Shown here piece after piece: positions 8,803-16,421 of a stretch of 64,000 nt of DNA; within the stretch, counting starts at the first letter, position 1, and each line of letters opens with the position of its first letter. Both the position numbers and the translations under genes were made by a program. The DNA comes from Frankia alni ACN14a (GTDB lineage Bacteria; Actinomycetota; Actinomycetes; Frankiales; Frankiaceae). Under the pieces are notes generated by a model. That model searched no databases, had not been told where the DNA came from, and saw only the letters and a list, made by a program, of their open reading frames with translations. Location of the stretch: the NCBI RefSeq assembly GCF_000058485.1, contig NC_008278.1:2412962-2476961 (forward strand). The letters are read 5' to 3'.

Positions 8803-9776
8803 CCCGCGCCGGGGAAGACGTGAGCGCCGGGGGAGACCTGGGCGCCGGGGGCGACCTGCGTTCGCTGCCGGTTCCGGACGGGCTCGACGGCATCCGCCTG
8901 GACGCCGCTATCGCGCGGATGTTCGGGCTTTCGCGGACCGCCGCCGCCACCCTCGTCGACGACGGCCAGGCCAGCCTCGACGGCCGGATCCGCGGCCGGT
9001 CCGACCGGGTCAGCGGCGGCGCGTGGCTGGAGGTGCGGCTGCCCGCCCCGCCGCGCCCGGTCACCGTGGAGCCGACTCCGGTGGCGGGCCTCGGCATCCT
9101 GTACGACGACGACGACATCGTGGTGGTCGACAAGCCGCCCGGCGTGGCCGCCCATCCGGCTCCCGGCTTCACCGGGCCGACCGTGATCGGGGCGTTGGCC
9201 GCGGCCGGCTACCGCATCTCCACCTCGGGTGCCGCGGAGCGGCAGGGGGTCGTGCACCGCCTCGACGTCGGCACCTCCGGGGCCATGGTCGTCGCCAAGA
9301 GCGAGCGTGCCTACACGCTGCTGAAGCGGGCCTTCCGCGAGCGCCAGGTGGACAAGCGCTACCGCGCCGTCGTGCAGGGCCATCCCGACCCGCTCAGCGG
9401 CACCGTCGACGCGCCGACCGACCGCCATCCCCGCCGACCGGGCCTGTTCGCCGTCGTCGCGGACGGCAAGCCCAGCGTGACCCACTACGACCTGGTGGAG
9501 GCGTTCCGTTCGGCGTCGCTGCTGTCGATCCGTCTGGAGACCGGCCGGACCCACCAGATCCGGGTGCACATGTCGGCCCTGCGCCATCCCTGCGTCGGCG
9601 ACCTCGCCTACGGCGCCGATCCCACCCTCGCCGAGCGCCTCGGCCTGACCCGGCAATGGCTGCACGCGGCCCGCCTGTCGTTCGACCATCCCGGTCACGG
9701 CGGCCCCGTCGAGTTCACCAGCCCGGACCCGGCCGACCTGGCGGAGGCGGTGGAACGGCTGCGGGAACAGGCATGA
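8799..9776 (+). CDS. rluD: 23S rRNA pseudouridine synthase, RluD type
   Basis: An RluA-family pseudouridine synthase with an N-terminal S4 RNA-binding domain (about residues 20-85) and a catalytic domain carrying [18 protein letters not shown], where the Asp is the nucleophile. The signature [19 protein letters not shown] follows. GTG 8799 overlaps the lspA stop; GTG 8820 is an alternative. The lspA-rluD pairing is very common in bacteria. 325 aa. The C-terminal stop overlaps the ATG of the next gene, suggesting a three-gene operon. Confidence 0.93.
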   Translation: MTRAGEDVSAGGDLGAGGDLRSLPVPDGLDGIRLDAAIARMFGLSRTAAATLVDDGQASLDGRIRGRSDRVSGGAWLEVRLPAPPRPVTVEPTPVAGLGILYDDDDIVVVDKPPGVAAHPAPGFTGPTVIGALAAAGYRISTSGAAERQGVVHRLDVGTSGAMVVAKSERAYTLLKRAFRERQVDKRYRAVVQGHPDPLSGTVDAPTDRHPRRPGLFAVVADGKPSVTHYDLVEAFRSASLLSIRLETGRTHQIRVHMSALRHPCVGDLAYGADPTLAERLGLTRQWLHAARLSFDHPGHGGPVEFTSPDPADLAEAVERLREQA

Positions 9777-10924
9777 CCGAACCGGTGGCGGCCGCGTTGC
9801 CGGCCCCGCCCACCCCCGCGGCCCCGCCGATCGCTGGAGCCCGGCCGCCCGTGCTGGCCGACGCCGAGCCGTCCGCCGCGCCCGCCGAAGCCGGCCCGTC
9901 CGCCGAGGCCGATTCGGCCGCCGTGTCGGCGTCGGCGGACGCAGGGCCGCCGACGGCCGCCCGCCCTGCAGCCGTCGAGGCGCGGTCCATGGCGCCCCGG
10001 CCCGCCGTGAACCCGTTCGACCGGCTCGACAACGCCGCGCTGCCGACCGTGTTCCGCATCCTCGACGCCGCCCGGTCCCACCTCGCCGGCACCGCCGATC
10101 GCGAGGCCTGCCGGGCTCGCCGGCTGGCCGAACGGGCCCGGGGCGGGCGGGCGGGCCGGGACGGGCCGGCCGAGCCCGGGGCGGAGGGCTCGCCGGCCCT
10201 GCTCGACGTGGTCGGCGTCGCGCCCGGTGGCGTGGTGGACCGGGGAGCGCGGGTGCTCGTCCTCGGCCTGGTCGCGTTGATCGTGGTGAGCGCGGCGGCG
10301 GCGATGCTGCAGAGCGTCGACCGGGACCGGCCGTCCAGGGCGACGGCGCCCGCCGACGTGCCGGCCGCCTCCCCGCCGGCGGGGCAGCCCGTCGCGCCGA
10401 CGGTCACGATCGGCCCCGGTGCCAACGACTCGGTCGCCGAGTACCTCGGGGCGAGCCGGCAGAACCTCGCGTCCCTGACCGCCGCCGCCCCCGCCGCGGA
10501 CCTCTACGCCGTCGCGAGCCTCACCGCCCCGGTCACCCCCGACGAGATGCTCGGAGTGCTCGGCGCCTACCGGGCCGTGCAGGTGTTCTTCACCGCCGGG
10601 GTCGGCGGGGAGGTCGAGCAGGCCACCGTGCGCGACCCGGTCACCGACGTCCACGCTGCCTTCGCCTCGGCGGCGACCCAGGCGCAGGCGCGGGCCGCGG
10701 CCGAGGCGGGAGCCGGCGAGGCCGGCGCGAACGACCGGGACCGCCTGGCCGCGCAGCAGCTACGGGCCGGGTGCGCGTGCCTGTTCGCCGCCGTGGTCCG
10801 GGCTCCGGCCGGGCGGTTGTCGCAGCTCGCGGCCGATCCCCGGGTCCGGGTCGTCGATCCCGCGCCGCCCGGCGCCGGGCCGCCTGGGGTGAGATTCCTC
10901 CCACTGTCGCCGGATCGCCGCTGA
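9773..10924 (+). CDS. Hypothetical single-pass membrane protein
   Basis: A 383-residue protein starting at ATG 9773, overlapping the rluD stop (ATGA). The first ~130 residues are Ala/Pro-rich and probably cytoplasmic. A hydrophobic helix [19 protein letters not shown] (about residues 158-176) is the only membrane segment, followed by an extracellular domain with [21 protein letters not shown] and a CACLFAAVV segment near residue 340. I recognise no family. The topology (long disordered N-terminus, one helix, outer domain) suggests an envelope protein. The coupling with lspA and rluD may be positional only. Confidence 0.7.
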   Translation: MTEPVAAALPAPPTPAAPPIAGARPPVLADAEPSAAPAEAGPSAEADSAAVSASADAGPPTAARPAAVEARSMAPRPAVNPFDRLDNAALPTVFRILDAARSHLAGTADREACRARRLAERARGGRAGRDGPAEPGAEGSPALLDVVGVAPGGVVDRGARVLVLGLVALIVVSAAAAMLQSVDRDRPSRATAPADVPAASPPAGQPVAPTVTIGPGANDSVAEYLGASRQNLASLTAAAPAADLYAVASLTAPVTPDEMLGVLGAYRAVQVFFTAGVGGEVEQATVRDPVTDVHAAFASAATQAQARAAAEAGAGEAGANDRDRLAAQQLRAGCACLFAAVVRAPAGRLSQLAADPRVRVVDPAPPGAGPPGVRFLPLSPDRR

Positions 10925-11241
10925 CCTCGGGCGCGCCGTCCCTCATCATCTGGCCGAGTTGGTGCCATCCGGTGGACGGGGCGCGGGCCGTCGTGGCCGC
11001 CGTCGTCGTCGGCCCCCGTACCGGTCGCGACGGCGACAAGGCAGGATGAGGCGCGAAGCCCTCGTCGGCGCGGTGTCGGGGGGCCCGGACGACGCCGGTC
11101 GCGGCGTAACGGCGTAGCCGGCAGGCAGCTCCGGACGGCACCAGTGATGATCACGGCTACGGCGACGACCACGATGACGGCGACGATCACGATCACGATG
11201 ACGGCGACGATCACGACAACAGGACGGTTAGGAGCTCAGGG
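10925..11241 (+). other. Intergenic region with Asp/His-codon repeat
   Basis: No gene is evident. From 11146 to about 11229 the DNA is built from GATCAC, GACGAC and GACGGC words. Read in the frame of the following gene these give a run of Asp, His and Gly codons. The frame is open from 11110, but it has no ATG, GTG or TTG before 11242 and a stop at 11107-11109. As it stands the run is therefore untranslated leader. AGGAG at 11230-11234 then serves GTG 11242. Confidence 0.6.
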
Positions 11242-11886
11242 GTGAAGTTGGCGAAAGGCACCCGGGAGGTTTTCGACGCGGAGAGCCTGGTGGAGGAGTA
11301 CCTGGGTCCCCGCAAGCGCGGGCTGCGTTACGCCTACCCCTACTACGACGGACTGGTCACCAACGACGACCCGGATCTGCTGTGCACGGGCGACCTGCTG
11401 GCGCCCAGCCTGCTCGGCGTGCACGTCGACGTCGACCGGATGCACACCCTGACCGCGCTCACGCCGCTGTTGCAGCGGGCGCTGGACAAGCTGCCGCCCG
11501 GCATCGAGCTGATCGAGGCCGACGAGGTGACCCTCGACCTGGTGGCCGCCCTCTACGACCCGCTCGACGACCCCGACGTCTCCGACCGGGACGTCAAGGG
11601 CTCGCTGATCGCCAAGGTGCTGCACCGCAAGAGGCCCGCGCTCGTCCCCCTGTTCGACTCGAAGGTCCGGATCTTCTACCAGCACGAGGACTGCGTCCCG
11701 CCGTCCCCGCGCGACGGTCGCAGCTGGCGGCAGTACATGGGGTTGCTCGTCCGGGCCATGCAGTACGACCTTCGGGAGAACGCCGAGGAGTTCCGTCGGC
11801 TCGCCGCACTGGTGCCGCAGAGCGGCCCGCCGGTCACCCCGCTGCGCATGCTTGACGTCGTGGTGTGGATGAGCAGCGCAGTGTGA
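11242..11886 (+). CDS. DUF6308-like hypothetical protein
   Basis: A 214-residue soluble protein. The segment SLVEEYLGPRKRGLRYAYPYY near the N-terminus, the middle DVKGSLIAKVLHRKRPALVPLFDSKV and the C-terminal WRQYMGLLVRAMQYDL resemble the DUF6308 family of actinobacterial proteins of unknown function. That family assignment is from memory. GTG 11242 sits 7 bases after AGGAG. No catalytic motif is obvious. The gene stands alone between a hypothetical membrane protein and an ABC transporter pair. In-frame upstream DNA encodes an Asp/His repeat with no start codon. Confidence 0.65.
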   Translation: MKLAKGTREVFDAESLVEEYLGPRKRGLRYAYPYYDGLVTNDDPDLLCTGDLLAPSLLGVHVDVDRMHTLTALTPLLQRALDKLPPGIELIEADEVTLDLVAALYDPLDDPDVSDRDVKGSLIAKVLHRKRPALVPLFDSKVRIFYQHEDCVPPSPRDGRSWRQYMGLLVRAMQYDLRENAEEFRRLAALVPQSGPPVTPLRMLDVVVWMSSAV

Positions 11887-11934
11887 CTCGTCCCGACGCC
11901 GGCCCGGGGCCATCGCCCGCAGCGGGCTGCGAGA

Positions 11935-12897
11935 ATGGGTGACGTGCTGAGCTACGCCGTCCGCGGGCTCACCCGACGACACGGGGTGGGCGGGCACTCC
12001 GTCCTCGCCAACGACCGGATCGATCTCGACGTCCGGCAGGGCGAGGTGTTCGGGGTGCTCGGCCCGAACGGCGCCGGGAAGACCACGCTGGTTCGCCAAC
12101 TGATGGGGCTGCTGCGCCCCGACGCCGGCACGATCATGATGTTCGGTCGCGACGTCCGCGCCGCGCCGGACCTGCCCGCCCGGCTGGCCGGCTATCTCGG
12201 TCAGGACGACCTCGCGCTGGCGGAGCTGCCCGTCGCCACCGCGGTGGCGACCACGGCGCGGATGCGCGGCGTTCCCCGCGCGGCCGTGCGGGAGGTCCGC
12301 GACGACATCCTCGACGAGCTCGGCCTCACCGCCGTCGCCGACCGGCCGCTGGCCCGGCTCTCCGGCGGCCAGCGGCGGCTGGCCTGCGTGGCCACGGCAC
12401 TGGTCGGCGACCGGCCGGTCCTCGTCCTCGACGAGCCGACCACCGGGCTCGACCCGGTCGCCCGCCGCGCGGTGTGGGGGGCCTTACAGCGCCGCCGGGA
12501 CGCGGCCGGCACCACCGTCGTGCTGATCACGCACAACGTGCTGGAGGCGGAGTCGGTACTCGACCGGGTCGCCGTCCTGGAGTCCGGGCGGGTGATCGCC
12601 TGCGACACCCCCGGCCAGCTCAAGGCGTCGGTGTCCGGCGACGTCCGGCTCGATCTCGCCTGGCGTCACGAACCCCCCGCCGACGACCCCACCGTCGCCA
12701 TGCTCGCCGGCCTCGCGACGACCAACGGCCGGCGCTGGACGGTCCGCCTGGACCCGGCGACCGCCCGCGAGGCCCTCGGCCGGCTGACCACCGGCGCGGC
12801 CCTCGCCGCGCTGGACGACTTCAGCCTCGCCACCCCATCCCTGGAGGACGTCTACCTCACCCTCGGCGGGGCGTCCCGAGACCTGGAGCGGACATGA
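11935..12897 (+). CDS. ABC transporter ATP-binding protein (DrrA-like)
   Basis: An ATPase subunit of an ABC-2 type exporter. Walker A GPNGAGKTTLV (about residue 45), signature LSGGQRRLACVAT and Walker B VLVLDEPTTGLDP are all present, with the H-loop in LITHNVLEAE. 320 aa including a C-terminal regulatory extension ending LEDVYLTLGG, typical of the DrrA/CcmA group. It starts at ATG 11935; GTG 11944 is possible. Its TGA overlaps a 15-codon mini-frame that runs into the permease start. The substrate is unknown. Confidence 0.92.
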   Translation: MGDVLSYAVRGLTRRHGVGGHSVLANDRIDLDVRQGEVFGVLGPNGAGKTTLVRQLMGLLRPDAGTIMMFGRDVRAAPDLPARLAGYLGQDDLALAELPVATAVATTARMRGVPRAAVREVRDDILDELGLTAVADRPLARLSGGQRRLACVATALVGDRPVLVLDEPTTGLDPVARRAVWGALQRRRDAAGTTVVLITHNVLEAESVLDRVAVLESGRVIACDTPGQLKASVSGDVRLDLAWRHEPPADDPTVAMLAGLATTNGRRWTVRLDPATAREALGRLTTGAALAALDDFSLATPSLEDVYLTLGGASRDLERT

Positions 12898-12937
12898 CTG
12901 TGCACGTGCGTCGTCCGGGCCAGCAGGTGTGGACCCG

Positions 12938-13858
12938 ATGACCATCGTCCCGGACGCGCGCGACGCGTCGGTGATCCTCGCGGCACTGCAGCCGGAGCCG
13001 TCGCCGACGCCGTCGGCGGAGTCGGCCCTGGCACCGTCGTCGGGGCCGTCCACGGTGCCGCTGCCGTTGCCCATCCCCATGCCGGCGCGGCTCGGGCCGC
13101 CGAGGATGCCGCTGGCCACCCGGTTCGGCACCGCGTTCGGCGCGGTCTACCGCGGGCAGCTCGCCCGGTCGAAGGTCGGCCGCATCCCGTTGCTGTTCGT
13201 GGCGTCGTTCCAGTCGATCGGGATCCTGGTCCTGCTGCGCGGCATCCTCGACGTCGACAACACCACCGCCGCCGGCCAGGTGGTCGCCGGCTCCACCGTG
13301 CTGGTGGTCGCGTTCGTCGCGCTGAACCTGCTCGCCCAGCGCTTCGGTGCCCTGCGGGCGGCCGGCGCGCTGGACTACTACCTGACCCTGCCGATCCCGC
13401 CGGCGGCGGTCGTGCTGGGTACGGCCGCCTCCTACGCGACGTTCGCCGCGCCCGGCACGGTCATCACGGCCGTGCTCGGCGCCCTGCTCTACAACCTGCC
13501 GATCACGGGGCTGTGGCTGCTCCTGCCCGTCGTCGTGCTCTCCGGGGTGTGCCTGGCGGGTCTGGGGGCCGTGGTCGGCCTGCTCGCCCCGCGCCCGGAG
13601 CTGGCGACCATCGCCGGCCAGCTCGGGATGAGCATCGTGCTGTTCCTCGGGGTCATCCCGGCCGACCGACTGCCCGAGATCGGCCGGGTCGCGCGGGACG
13701 TGCTGCCCAGCAGCTACGCCGTGGACGCCCTCGCGGCCGCCTTCCAGCCCGGCGTGGACTGGTCGAAGGTGGTCGTCGATCTCGCCGTCTGCGCCGCCGT
13801 GGGGATTGCGGCGCTGGCCGTCGCGGCGGTGACGCTGCGCCGCGTCGGCACCTCCTGA
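12938..13858 (+). CDS. ABC-2 type transporter permease
   Basis: The membrane partner of the preceding ATPase, about 306 aa. The N-terminal 40 residues are a Pro/Ser-rich extension; six hydrophobic segments follow between about residues 85 and 300. The core matches ABC-2 permeases by topology (FVASFQSIGILVLLRGILD near the first helix, VLPSSYAVDALAAAF near the last). I choose ATG 12938, which overlaps the TGA of a short frame beginning at ATG 12894; GTG 12929 is in frame too. Probably an efflux system for a lipid, antibiotic or other hydrophobic compound. Confidence 0.85.
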   Translation: MTIVPDARDASVILAALQPEPSPTPSAESALAPSSGPSTVPLPLPIPMPARLGPPRMPLATRFGTAFGAVYRGQLARSKVGRIPLLFVASFQSIGILVLLRGILDVDNTTAAGQVVAGSTVLVVAFVALNLLAQRFGALRAAGALDYYLTLPIPPAAVVLGTAASYATFAAPGTVITAVLGALLYNLPITGLWLLLPVVVLSGVCLAGLGAVVGLLAPRPELATIAGQLGMSIVLFLGVIPADRLPEIGRVARDVLPSSYAVDALAAAFQPGVDWSKVVVDLAVCAAVGIAALAVAAVTLRRVGTS

Positions 13859-14019
13859 CCGGGAGCGCAACCGTCCGGGGTCGCGCCGTCCCGGACCACC
13901 GTCGCACCAGTGTGGCCGGGGTGACCGCCCAGCACGATAGTGTCAACCGTCCGCGGTGGCCGGCGACGCCGCCGATGGTGCGGACGAGGAGACGGACACC
14001 TCTTGGCGGGACGGGCGAC

Positions 14020-14763
14020 GTGACGGAGCATTCTTCGGAGTTTCGGGGGGTCCCGACGGACAGCCCCGCAGCCGAGCCGTCCCCGACCTCCCCGCTGCCG
14101 GCCCGCTCGCGGTGGCCCCTGTCGCTCGGGCTGCGCCCGGACCTGATCGCCGGCCTGATCTGCGCGGCGGCGATGGCGGTCGCCGGCTTCCCGCTCGGCC
14201 TGCTGTGGGCCGCCGTCGCGCCGCACCTCGACGTCGCCGGCGCGCTGCACGGCAACGAGTCGGCGTTCGCGGTCCAGAGTGACATCGACGCCCGCTTCGC
14301 GCTGATCTGCGCGGTCGCCGGGCTCGTCGGCGGCCTGCTGGCCTTCTGGCGGGCCCGGGAGGCGGGCCTCGGGGTGCCGCTCGGGCTCGCCGCGGGGGGT
14401 CTCGGTGGCGCGCTGATCGCCGGCTGGATCGGTCATCTCCGCCGTTCCCCGGACCTGCTCCACAGCCTGCCGGCCAACGCCTCGCCGGTGTTGGTCGACC
14501 TGGTCGACCTGCGCGTCCGCGCGCACGGGCTCTACCTGGTGATGCCGGTGGTCGCCCTGGGCGTCTTCGCGATCGGCCTGTGGGCGACCTCCCGCCCCCG
14601 CCGGGCTCCGCGCGACGAGCGGCCGCCCGCCCCCGGTCCCGGCAGCGCCGCCCCCGGTCCCGGCGGCGACGAGTCCGGACCTGTGGGCGGCAGCTCGGGG
14701 CCGCAGAGTCCGGGGGACGTCACCGCCCGCCAGGTCCCGGCGCGCGGAGACGCCGGAGGCTGA
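14020..14763 (+). CDS. DUF2567-type membrane protein
   Basis: A 247-residue protein with a disordered N-terminus, four hydrophobic segments (about residues 38-62, 88-106, 115-132 and 162-182) and a Pro/Gly-rich C-terminal tail. The arrangement (ABC ATPase, ABC permease, this protein, then a LON-domain gene) is a recurrent actinobacterial neighbourhood in which the membrane protein is annotated DUF2567. The family call rests on that and on the topology. It starts at GTG 14020; no strong ribosome-binding site decides between this and further upstream starts. Confidence 0.7.
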   Translation: MTEHSSEFRGVPTDSPAAEPSPTSPLPARSRWPLSLGLRPDLIAGLICAAAMAVAGFPLGLLWAAVAPHLDVAGALHGNESAFAVQSDIDARFALICAVAGLVGGLLAFWRAREAGLGVPLGLAAGGLGGALIAGWIGHLRRSPDLLHSLPANASPVLVDLVDLRVRAHGLYLVMPVVALGVFAIGLWATSRPRRAPRDERPPAPGPGSAAPGPGGDESGPVGGSSGPQSPGDVTARQVPARGDAGG

Positions 14764-14873
14764 CCCCGGAGGCTGACACCCGAGGCTGAGGACGGTTGTC
14801 GGGCCGGCAGCGGTGACCGACCTCCCGCACCGGGCGCCGTGCCGCAATGGGCGCCGTGCCCGCCGGCCGCGGC

Positions 14874-15548
14874 TCAGTTGGGGCTCGGGTCCACCCGGCG
14901 CAGCTCGCTGGACCCGATCGTGGTGATCTTCTGGAGCAGGCCGACCTCCCGGTGCAGCAGTGCCCGCTCGACGCGCAGCCGGGTGGCCGCGTCGGCCGCC
15001 GCAAGCAGGCCCTGGCGCTCGGTGAGATCGGTGACGGCCGCCGCGGCGATCACGTAGGACAGGGCGACGGGATCGTCGGGCAGGTCCGGCAGGGAGATCT
15101 GCACCGTGCCGGTGGCGGCCAGCCGCTCGGCGTAGGCGCGCATCAGCCGCTGCACCGGCGCGACGGACTCGCGGGCCCCCTCGGCGTCACCGACCTCGTC
15201 GGGCAGGAACTCGACCTCCCCCACCAGATAGGGCGCGCTGTGCTGGTCCACCGTGCCGATGCGGAACCGCTGCCCGCCGACGGTGATCAGGGAGAACCGG
15301 CCGTCGGGATGCTCCTGCACCCGCCGCAGCACGGCCGTGCAGCCGACCTCGTGGATCGCCGGCAGCGCCGGCCCCGTCTCGCGGCCCCGCCGAATGGCCA
15401 CGACCCCGAAGCTGCGCGCCTCGTCGGCGGGCTGGGCGAGCAGCTCCCGGACCAGCGCCCGGTACCGCTCCTCGAAGATCTCCAGCGGCAGCACGAGCCC
15501 GGGAAGCAGGACGGTTCCGAGCGGGAACAGCGGGAGTCGCGCGCTCAT
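14874..15548 (-). CDS. LON N-terminal (substrate-binding) domain protein
   Basis: A 224-residue stand-alone LON substrate-binding domain, lacking the ATPase and protease parts of Lon. The N-terminus LPLFPLGTVLLPGLVLPLEIFEERY is the family hallmark, with VVAIRRGRE and FLPDEVGD further on and a helical C-terminal half. ATG 15548 is chosen because the family starts right at this motif; the longer upstream frame is low-complexity. Such proteins are widespread in Actinobacteria and their substrate is unknown. It is convergent with the DUF2567 gene. Confidence 0.88.
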   Translation of the reverse strand: MSARLPLFPLGTVLLPGLVLPLEIFEERYRALVRELLAQPADEARSFGVVAIRRGRETGPALPAIHEVGCTAVLRRVQEHPDGRFSLITVGGQRFRIGTVDQHSAPYLVGEVEFLPDEVGDAEGARESVAPVQRLMRAYAERLAATGTVQISLPDLPDDPVALSYVIAAAAVTDLTERQGLLAAADAATRLRVERALLHREVGLLQKITTIGSSELRRVDPSPN

Positions 15549-15896
15549 CGCCGGTGCCCCTCTCCTTCTGGCCCATCCGGATTCCGCCCCGGCCCGTGCG
15601 GGACCCTGCCCTTGCCCGAGCGTGCCGTGCCCTTGCCCGAGCGTGCCGTGCCCTCGCCCGAGCCGCCACCGGTCGGGCTCGGCCAACCGGCCGCCGGGGT
15701 GACGCACCGCGGCGGGTCCCTGTGCCGGAAGACGGGCGTTCGACCCAACCTTGTCCCGCGCCGGCCGCGGTGTCCATCGGCCGACCCCTGTGATTCTCGC
15801 CGAACGGGGGCGTGTCGGCGCCGTCCGTGGTCCGCGCGGGGTGGCGCCACCGGGCCCTGGTCCTCCTTCGCGGCGCATTCGGGCGAGAATGGGCCG
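15549..15896 (+). other. Divergent intergenic region with 21-bp repeats
   Basis: No gene is supported here. About 15605-15664 contains three copies of a 21-bp unit close to CCGTGCCCTTGCCCGAGCGTG, just upstream of the LON-domain gene on its 5' side. The rest should carry the divergent promoters for that gene and the small gene starting at 15897. I could not identify -35/-10 elements with confidence. Confidence 0.5.
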
Positions 15897-16331
15897 GTGT
15901 GGGGAACCGAACCGGAGCTGCTGGTCGTCCTCGAAGGAGCGGGCCGCACCGAGGGGCCGCTGAGCGCGCTGAGCGCGCTGGCCGAGTTCGGACGGGTGAC
16001 CTCGGCGCTGCCGCCGCGGCTGGCACTGCTGGCGGTGCCCGTGTCGCGGGCGGCGGAGCTGGCGGCCCGCGCGGGCGTGCGCGGTGTCTTCGTCGACGGG
16101 GTGCCCCCGGCGCTGCGCGAGACCCTCAGCCCCGCCGAGGCCCTGTTCGTCGACGGCTGGTTGGCCCGCCGCATCGCCAAGGACCGGCCAGCCGAGGGAC
16201 GCCCATGGGACGCCCCCGGCGCCTCACCGCCCGACCCGCCGCCGGTGGCTGATCCACCACCGGCGGCCGACCCACCACCTGCCGACCCACCACCTGCCGA
16301 CCCACCACCAGCCGACTGCGCGGCCGACTAG
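15897..16331 (+). CDS. Hypothetical protein with C-terminal PPPAD repeats
   Basis: A 144-residue protein from GTG 15897 (VWGTEPELLVVLEG). The first ~100 residues look like a compact alpha/beta domain (LLVVLEGAG, ALLAVPVSRAAELAARAGVRGVFVDGVP, EALFVDGWLARRI). The C-terminus is a run of PPPAD pentapeptides from a 15-bp tandem repeat at about 16256-16316. I do not recognise a family. The gene is divergent from the LON-domain gene and convergent with the metalloprotease gene. Confidence 0.6.
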   Translation: MWGTEPELLVVLEGAGRTEGPLSALSALAEFGRVTSALPPRLALLAVPVSRAAELAARAGVRGVFVDGVPPALRETLSPAEALFVDGWLARRIAKDRPAEGRPWDAPGASPPDPPPVADPPPAADPPPADPPPADPPPADCAAD

Positions 16332-16421
16332 GTCGCCCCTGTCCCCGCCGGCAACCTGCCACCGCGACGACGTGACAGGTCATTCGGACTCTGCGAAGCC
16401 GCGCACCGGTGGGCGTACGGC

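Noticed and set aside
15605-15664. Three 21-base repeats considered as a CRISPR array
   Set aside because: Units are contiguous with no spacers and no cas genes are near.
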